A DNA stretch of 64,000 nt from Thelephora terrestris (Eukaryota > Basidiomycota > Agaricomycetes > Thelephorales > Thelephoraceae): positions 1,079,501 to 1,143,500 of the forward strand of contig WIUZ02000011.1 in the NCBI GenBank assembly GCA_015956445.1. Direction: 5' to 3'. The notes beneath the pieces were generated by a model. That model ran no database searches and was not told the origin of the DNA. It was given only the letters and a program-made list of their open reading frames with translations. Below are positions 57,593 to 64,000 of the stretch, in pieces (the stretch's first letter is position 1; each line of letters begins with the position of its first letter). Made by a program: the position numbers and the translations under genes.

Positions 57593-57996
57593 GAGTCAAA
57601 CTGTCACTGGAGCACAAGGGTCGCAAAAAAAAAAACAATGCTTGATGCTTTTCTTTTAAAGGGACGAGGATAGCGCCCAACCTCAAACGAAGTCTCACCT
57701 CAAAGCCCACTGATCGGCAGGTACGGAATGACACGTGACACTCCGATATCATACCCGCATATCGCAGTGCACTGGTTGTCCACTTTCTCAGGGGAAGAGG
57801 CCTCACTGCTCTTCTCCCATCAGAGACCAACACCGGTTTGCACAGCGTTGAGCCCGTTCGCGAAACCGTCGTTAAGACGACCCCCTACGCGAACTACAAG
57901 GACCAAAGCGCTCGTTGTAACCTCCTGTCCATTATTCAAACGTGCTGACAAAAGATGCTCAACTCGTGATTTTGTTTTGCGCCTTAATAACGCTGC

Positions 57997-58254
57997 ATGG
58001 ACCATAAACAGGTCCAAGTCGTACTACGCCAGGGTGAGTGGCACATCCAGCTTCAGCGCCCCAAGGCCTCGCTCCGTCGTTACGGTACGCGAATTCCGCA
58101 TAAAATCCGCAACTGGTTTACTTATTTCCCAAGAACGGTCTGGTCAGGTTTCTTCCTCGCTAGTGCAAGTCGACCCCACTGGATCATCTTCTCAGGGTTT
58201 GTTGCTTTGGGTACAAATTACATCCCGCACGTCCTCTCTCCCCTTCTGTTATGA
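57997..58254 (+). CDS. Possible small membrane protein
   Basis: 85 codons with an ATG at 57997. A basic N-terminal half (LRQGEWHIQLQRPKASLRR) is followed by HKIRNWFTYFPRTVWSGFF and a hydrophobic end (WIIFSGFVALGTNYIPHVL). The composition is protein-like with one or two membrane segments, and the basic amphipathic start would suit mitochondria. An overlapping longer frame (57728-58258) is low complexity and less likely. Family not recognised. Confidence 0.4.
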   Translation: MDHKQVQVVLRQGEWHIQLQRPKASLRRYGTRIPHKIRNWFTYFPRTVWSGFFLASASRPHWIIFSGFVALGTNYIPHVLSPLLL

Positions 58255-58261
58255 CTAGGGA

Positions 58262-59303
58262 CGTGGGCGGTATTCGAGAAATCGAGGAGGCGCTCTGCCA
58301 TTCACAGTGGCCTCCCCATCTCCGCGGATTGCCCGACCATTTCTCATGTCATTGGGTGCCTGGATCTTAGCCCGTTCCTCGCAATCTTGATTTAGAAATG
58401 AAGGTTTATTATTTAATATTCTTGGCCCTCTCACCTCGTGATTCCCTCGTTCAAGTCAAGTCCCCATGGTCGTCACTCAGAATCTTACCACGACACAGCC
58501 GCAAGATGGTAAGGTGGGATTCACCGTTCGATCTAGAGCAAGCCTAGATTGAGACCCTGTTCATGGGAAATGCTTATCGGTATGCTTATCCCTGATGCTC
58601 GACATCACCAAATACACAAGTTGGGCTAGGGCGTTCCCTATGTAACACGCCCTACGTCGCGCACGTCCCGCGGTTCCCTCGTCGAGATACCCTATCCGGA
58701 TCCATGAGTCTGTTTTGAGATCCAGCGCTTCAGCATCTGCAGTGAGGCTCATTTCGCCCTCTCATATATCAATTTCACCTCCGATCATCGATCATCATCA
58801 CCCAGGTGTGCTGCACATACTTACTTACTGCGGTACTTTGACAATAACTTTGCAATTCCTGTGCAAATGTCAGGTATGATCCTGTGGATCCCGTTGCTTG
58901 GTGGTTTACTCCTGATGATCTCGGTCGGTTGGTTACGACCATGCTTGGCTTCGGGCTCGGGGAGGACGTGAAGAAACCACTTGTTTGAAACGGGAATGGA
59001 AAATTGGCTCACGCGTTAAGGGTTCATCAGCGCTTCAAATGGGAGCTGACACAGATAGAAAGTCCTCGTTTGATGATCGAGGACCATGGGTGCCAGACTA
59101 GGAATGACAAAACTGGGTCCCCGTCCGTCTTCTTCTGGCGCGCATTGTCCAGGAGGCAGCTTCGTGGCTGATGGGGGTACTCGCGAAACCATTTCGTCAG
59201 CCTCCGTCTAGTTCGCAATGAATAAATGTCCCAATGACCATATGTGCACAAGAAGTGCTGCCACAACAAAGTAGCGGTGTTGCCGCGTTATCATTTATAC
59301 CAA
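58262..59303. other. Intergenic stretch, no gene recognised
   Basis: Short frames on the minus strand (58561-58752, 58821-59012, 59027-59269) without domain cues or joinable exons. ATCATCGATCATCATCA near 58785 is simple sequence. Confidence 0.3.
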
Positions 59304-60449
59304 CTACTGGAACTTGGGGTTTCGTCCCAGGTCATATGCGGTAGCGAACATTGCCAGTTTGGCATCTACTACATAACCCTCCTGTGAGGCGAGTAAAGGT
59401 GAGCGATACACACCCCGAAACAACGGAACCGCACGAACCTTCGAATCGTATTCTACGTCCCGTTTCGTGTCAGACTACAAGAACCCCAGGAAACACTACC
59501 ATCTACTCACCTTTGAGAATCTGATTCAGCTTGGAGAGTTCCACGATACGAAGCGTGATCGACTCTCCGTCGTCGAGCTTCTGTTCTGGCGTCTCTAGCT
59601 GATCCTTGCAAGTGACAGCGACTGAGACGAGTTTCATTATTGAATTCGTCATTCCTGAAAAACGTAAATCAGAAGATTTTATTCGCTTTATTTGTTGCTG
59701 GATGCCCCTCAACCTGGATCAGTAGCGAGCATTGGAGACACATCGACGACCTCCTCGCCGATGTAGCCCGTTTCTTCGTGCAACTCCCGCAGCGCTGCTT
59801 TTTCTGGAGTCTCGTTCTCATCCATTAGTCCTGAAAGACCGTTAAAAATGCCGAAGTAGAGTCGACTTAGACGCATAGCCATACCTGCTGGGAGTTCTGC
59901 ACAAACAAAAACGAGGTAGGAGCGTACTTCAGGCAACGGTGTCCTATGTCTAATGATCACTGAGCCACCCACCGACGACAAACTTTCCAACGGGAGGGCG
60001 GTATTGCTCGATTATGATAGTGGACAAGGGGAATGCATTCGTCTTCGAGCGGATCAATGCGAAGATCGCCACAGCTGCGCGAATCGGAACGCCAGAGGTT
60101 CAGTACTCAGTTTCATGCTCGTAAATTTTCGAGAGATCTGCAGCACCATCTATCCCGGTCGCTTTCCTCGTAGTACGTTGCGCGGATTCCCAAAAGCGCT
60201 GATGAGATAATCAGATTGCGGGGCGAGTCCCACCTCAATTCCCGTTCCCTTGCCGCACCTGCACGCCTTTGTCGTCCTGCCACGTAATCTTCTTCAACGT
60301 CACCCACCTAAACGATTGAAGAAACCCGGATCAGCGCTCATCTTTGACCCTGCAACCATACAGAGATGAAACTGAGGGGGTTGAAGATCTCACTTTGCCT
60401 CGGATAAGGGGAGGCTCTCCTCGGACAGGATCTTCGGCTGGTTAGACAT
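59304..60449 (-). CDS. YSA1: ADP-ribose / ADP-sugar pyrophosphatase (Nudix), nine exons
   Basis: Proposed exons on the minus strand: 60394-60449, 60259-60307, 60147-60198, 59973-60074, 59885-59896 (12 nt), 59714-59830, 59511-59654, 59439-59452 (14 nt), 59304-59381; 207 residues, a normal YSA1/NUDT5 length. Landmarks: [64 protein letters not shown] and the Nudix box [20 protein letters not shown], then [13 protein letters not shown] and [19 protein letters not shown]. The two microexons code ELPAG and EYDSK, and only their use keeps the frame. An in-frame upstream ATG (60590) would add an Arg/Ser-rich N-terminus that could be a mitochondrial presequence. The enzyme splits ADP-ribose to AMP and ribose 5-phosphate. 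Confidence 0.88.
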
Positions 60450-61116
60450 GGGACTCGCTCTGAATGACCTGGATTGTAGCGATAGTTGGGATCGTAGCGT
60501 GACCGACCCAGTAGCGTGACACTGGGACTGGGTTAGCGTTCGATGACGTCGGGTGGTTCGTAGAAAGGGCTTCATATGATCGGTTCCCACGTATGCTCAT
60601 CCACGAAATCGCCGAGACGGTACTCCTCCTATTGAAGTATATAACCTACGGTGGGAAACGACATATGGTCGACATGTACTATCAACGAGTTTCACCGTAA
60701 GCTGGAGGAGGAGGACTGGCTACTACGAGCAGCCGGGCCAATTTGCTCCCAATACACGGATTCAATTCTTTTCACCGGGACCCACACCACCATCACCAAA
60801 CCCTACATATCACGATATGTAACATAAGCATGCCAAATCTCAAATCCTCTACCTCAGATGCTGACTCGTCACCAGATAGATGATTTCTGCGAGTTCGCAT
60901 ATCGTTCAGACAAATCATCTCGAACAGCTGATGGGTTTTCTACTCCATCATTAGACCCCTGGCTGAGATCTTCAGGGTGCCCCGAGTACCGGGGGACTTC
61001 TGCGGCTTTCGTAAATACGCAACCGTTGGGCGGATGGAACGTAAAATTACACGAAAATATAGGCATGTTAGGCGGGCTCTCTACATTGCGGAGGCGAATG
61101 GTGTTGGTCATGTTGG
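60450..61116. other. Intergenic stretch between YSA1 and GAL7
   Basis: The YSA1 promoter side and GAL7 3' side. A frame at 60858-61250 (plus) overlaps the GAL7 end in antisense and has no motif. Nothing else is supported. Confidence 0.35.
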
Positions 61117-62419
61117 TCATGATTCGTGGAGGCATTCACGCAAATGACTCGGCCTGTCGAGATAGTGTACCTCGTCACATGCTCGAAGTTTGGCAGCCGC
61201 TTGCTCAGGAGTCAAATCCCTCTGTGGCTCAGCGAGCATTTCGAACCTGAATTTTGTCGTCAGCCCTCCTGATATGCTGAGAGGCAAGGACGCACCCGAC
61301 AAGAAATTTTCGGACGCTGGCACTACGAAGTAGTGGGGGGTAGAAGTGCAAATGTAGATGGATGTCAGAATATTCACCATCGGCGTCGGCGGGTGCCGTG
61401 GGCGTGGGGAGTTGGTGGATGCCCATAGAATAAGCAAATGAACAAGAGAAGAGGTTGTCGTATCGCCTCGCCAACTGGGAGAGAATCGCCGCAAAAGCAC
61501 CTTTCTCCTCCCGGGTCAGGTGCAGTATGGAAGGAATATGCCTGTGATACGGAGTGACTTTTTTTGGTTAGGGTGAAGTAAGTTTCACAGTCATCGACGC
61601 GTACGGAGTATTTCATATGGCCAGACTGCCCACCAGGGGACGACCGCAACCCAGTGTTCATTCTTCAGGACTACTCGCCCCTCGTCACGGGGTAAACTAA
61701 CCTCAAAGTACGCATACTCCAAAATCAGGTTGGGTCGTCCGCCTGGACCTTTCGGCGCGTCAGATCTCGGTAGGTCTGTACGTGAAGCGTACCGGCTCTG
61801 AGACTCGATCTCTTTCGCGGGTTCAGAGGGGATTTCTGATAGCGACCAAACCTGGCCGTGCGGATGAGGGTTTGAGCAGCCCATAAGCGAGCCTTTATTC
61901 TGCTTGCGTATTCGCGAAACCGGTCCTTCAGGAAATTACAGCTGAGATCGCACGCACTTCGAAAATCTGGACATATTTTATTCCATCCTCCGCACCCCTC
62001 TTAGTGTACACCGCACACCATTGTTCGATAACGTGCTCAATATCTGGAATGGGAAGTTGAGCGAGCGTCCAGTCGTGTCTGGGGTGGAAAATGATGACGT
62101 CGCATCCGCCTTGAACGGGTTCCGCCTTCAATAAATGGTGAGGTTCTGGAGGCGCAGCTGGCCCAGGAGAAGGCAACACCGCGGCGAAATCGTTCACAAA
62201 AACCATCGTGTGTTCGTAGGCTTCATTTTGGTGGCCACCGGCCCTGGCGTTCCCGGGACAAAGATAACAGTTTGGATCGTACTGTAGGAGATCAGTGGAT
62301 TGCGGCTGTTCCGTCTGGCCTTGCCAAGGTCTCTTGTTGCGATGTGGTGAGACGAGGACGTGTTCCCCTGTCAGAGGGTTGTGTCGTCTGTGTGGGTGGA
62401 TGGTTGGGTCGAAATCCAT
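61117..62419 (-). CDS. GAL7: Galactose-1-phosphate uridylyltransferase
   Basis: Exons 61958-62419, 61605-61899, 61296-61557, 61117-61246; 382 residues. The start MDFDPTIHPHRRHNPLTGEH is the standard family opening. Landmarks: SPHRNKRPWQGQ, CYLCPGNARAGG (zinc/UDP region), VFVNDFAAVLP, then the catalytic SNPHPHGQVWS whose middle His takes the UMP, HWVAVVPWWAVWPYEIL, GIHQLPTP, HLHLHFYPPLLRS, and FEMLAEPQRDLTPEQAA. It swaps UMP between UDP-glucose and galactose-1-phosphate in the Leloir pathway. The intron 2 acceptor (after AAAAAAAG at 61558) was chosen since it yields TPYHRHIPSILHLTREE in frame. It is divergent from EFR3, with 159 bp between starts. Confidence 0.95.
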
Positions 62420-62578
62420 GAAAGGGATGGCCGTGAGATTGGAGGAGATTGGCGGCGGGTTGAACCTACCGCCCCACTGAAGCGCCCATACGCTTTGATG
62501 ACCCCCGCCCACTGGTAGTTACAGACCCCCTTCCACTCCGTCAAACTGTCTTTATTCTGCTTTCCGTTCTGCTCGCCC
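62420..62578. promoter_or_regulatory. Divergent promoter region (GAL7 / EFR3)
   Basis: 159 bp between the two start codons, with no clear TATA box. No CGG-N11-CCG Gal4-type site was seen by eye, so classic Gal4 control is not supported by this interval. Confidence 0.35.
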
Positions 62579-64000
62579 ATGAACCTCCGTCTCACCCCAA
62601 ACCACGTCCAATTAATTTCCGCTTGTTATCCGCCTCAACCTTCCACCACGAACCCGGTCCCGAACGCCCAGGAGCTCTCCCGCCTGCTCTATTATGCTTC
62701 CAACAAGCCCGGAAAGGTCTCCAAACTCGCCGCAGAGCTCGACAAACGAGTTAAACTCGAAGCAAGAAAGGCACAAGTGGGAAATGTCCGTGCCAGAGCG
62801 TACGTCCGGTCACCCCTGACCTATTCGCGCTCATTCATGTGTGGTTCTAGGAGCCTCCTGATCACACTCTCAATCTACAAGTCCTTGGTCAACGAATGTC
62901 GAAGAGACATCTCCCAGCTCTCCGCAGCGCTCATCTCCTCTGTGAACATCGCCTTGAACGCACTGTCATCCGATCTCGAGTTAGCGGCCAAGGCTGCGAG
63001 TGTGGTGCGTCCGGCGCGCTAATCCCAGAATGGCAAACCTCGAGCTAACTTTACTTTAAAGTTAACGGCCTGGCTCGCTTACACAGATGGTCATGTTATC
63101 AACGTCGAGCAGACCGTGTCGAAGGAGTACATGTCTATCCTGGACGTGTTCTCTACCATGAGTGCCGTGGAGTCAAAGTCGGCCGATAATGAAGTGCGAA
63201 ACAGGCATGAGTTGGTTGACTCGGTTATATTTGGACCCCTAAGTGACACGTTTCCAGGACACGCCTGATTGGGCTGGCAGTCCTCCATGGAGTGGCCTCC
63301 TCGGAGGTGCTCTTCAACTGCAGAAACTACTTCAAGGACCAAATCACGACCATCGTCACGGCAGTCATGAAAACAATCTTCCAGGTCGACGTCCTAGAAT
63401 TGGATATTCTGTAAGGGCATTAGAGTGGCATACCCGTGAACTTATGTAAACTGACCAAAGATTCAGTGCAACATCCTTGAAGGACCCTTCTGCTTCTGCA
63501 ACATACCTACCCCGACTGCGGCCGGTCAATGAACGGCGGGCGGCCTCAATACATCTGCACACAGATGGCGAAAGTGGTCCCTCCTTATCCGATGTCGCCA
63601 GTTCCGCGCTTTCGATCTTTAGGGCCATGTTAACCCAATCAAACGGTGCACAGATCGGGTTCATCATGCAAGCCGCATTCAACAGTCTCGACCAAACGAA
63701 CAACTGGACGAAGACTGATCACTGTTGCTGGCTGGCGCAGGCTGGGGCGGAGTGGGCGCAGTATCAACACCGTTATGCTGTCCCCAGTCGGCTGATTGAA
63801 CGGTTACTGGAAACACCCGATGCCACTTCACTGCCAATGCACACCGCTCTTACCTCCATGGTCATCACCGTTTTCACTTCCCCAACTCCCCTCGTCAACA
63901 TCTCCACCTCTGATGTCGTTTCCAATCTCATCAACCTCGTACTGCGGAGAACCGCAGTCAATCCGGATGATCCATTACTTCCAGCCCTCGTTGAGAGCAT
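62579..64000 (+). CDS. EFR3: EFR3 plasma-membrane PI4-kinase scaffold (partial)
   Basis: Exons 62579-62799, 62851-63004, 63062-63204, 63258-63410, then 63467 past the window end. The N-terminus MNLRLTPNHVQLISACYPPQ, then LSRLLYYASNKPGKVSKLA and a basic stretch, match the Efr3 opening. TAWLAYTDGHVINVEQ, RLIGLAVLHGVASSEVLFN and later helical repeats follow the family's HEAT-like rod. Efr3 anchors the PI4-kinase Stt4 complex with Ypp1 at the plasma membrane, using Cys and basic residues at its N-terminus; a Cys is present at residue 16. Intron 3 (63205-63257) begins GC rather than GT. Only the first about 400 residues are in the window. Confidence 0.93.

Noticed and set aside
57728-58258. 176-codon frame
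   Set aside because: Ser/Thr/Arg-rich, low-complexity composition. The overlapping 85-codon frame at 57997 looks more like protein.
60858-61250. 130-codon plus-strand frame
   Set aside because: Antisense to the GAL7 3' exon and flank, without motif.
62420-62578. Gal4-type regulatory site for GAL7
   Set aside because: No CGG-N11-CCG pattern was found by eye in the 159-bp divergent interval.

Overview
The window reads as nuclear DNA of a filamentous basidiomycete, most likely an Agaricomycete. Genes are compact with many short (about 45-60 nt) GT-AG introns. Housekeeping genes are fungal (EFR3, GAL7, MET10, RRP8, EMC10, PKA regulatory subunit), F-box genes are strongly expanded, and Ty1/copia and CACTA-like elements are present. 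The species cannot be named from sequence alone.

Layout. 1-8 kb: a small family of unrecognised coiled-coil genes. One intact copy (6209-7947), one copy (1204-4063) interrupted by two palindromic CACTG-type MITEs with 3-bp target duplications, and perhaps a third first-exon remnant near 4543. 8.9-9.9 kb: a hypothetical gene on the minus strand. 10.46-21.03 kb: one very large foldback element. It has inverted ends, two opposed arms of a 35-bp minisatellite (about 57 and 51 units) and a palindromic core carrying TTAGG repeats. A young copia retrotransposon with identical 248-bp LTRs sits near its left end. 22-25.2 kb: divergent PKA regulatory subunit and RRP8. 25.9-27.3 kb: a TIR element flanked by a 7-bp direct repeat. 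27.4-30.75 kb: an F-box gene in a block that recurs inverted at 45.2-48.3 kb and again, partly, at 48.7-51.1 kb. 31.8-33.5 kb: EMC10 diverging from a small hypothetical gene. 35.5-40.5 kb: two F-box genes with a pseudogene between them. 41.1-44.5 kb: MET10. 51.6-54.6 kb: two further F-box-like genes. 55-57.6 kb: a proline-rich UIM protein. 59.3-60.4 kb: a nine-exon YSA1-type Nudix hydrolase with two microexons. 61.1-62.4 kb: GAL7, divergent from EFR3, which runs off the right end.

Two themes run through the window. First, conserved single-copy genes sit in islands between repeat-rich, duplicating tracts. Seven F-box-type genes plus one pseudogene lie here, in inverted, tandem and decayed copies. 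Second, the mobile DNA is dominated by inverted-repeat elements: two MITEs, the TIR element and the giant foldback. Transcription through the foldback could give kilobase-long hairpin RNA, which is inference. Exon joins were worked out by reading frame and splice sites by eye; no database search was possible, so family names rest on recognised motifs.
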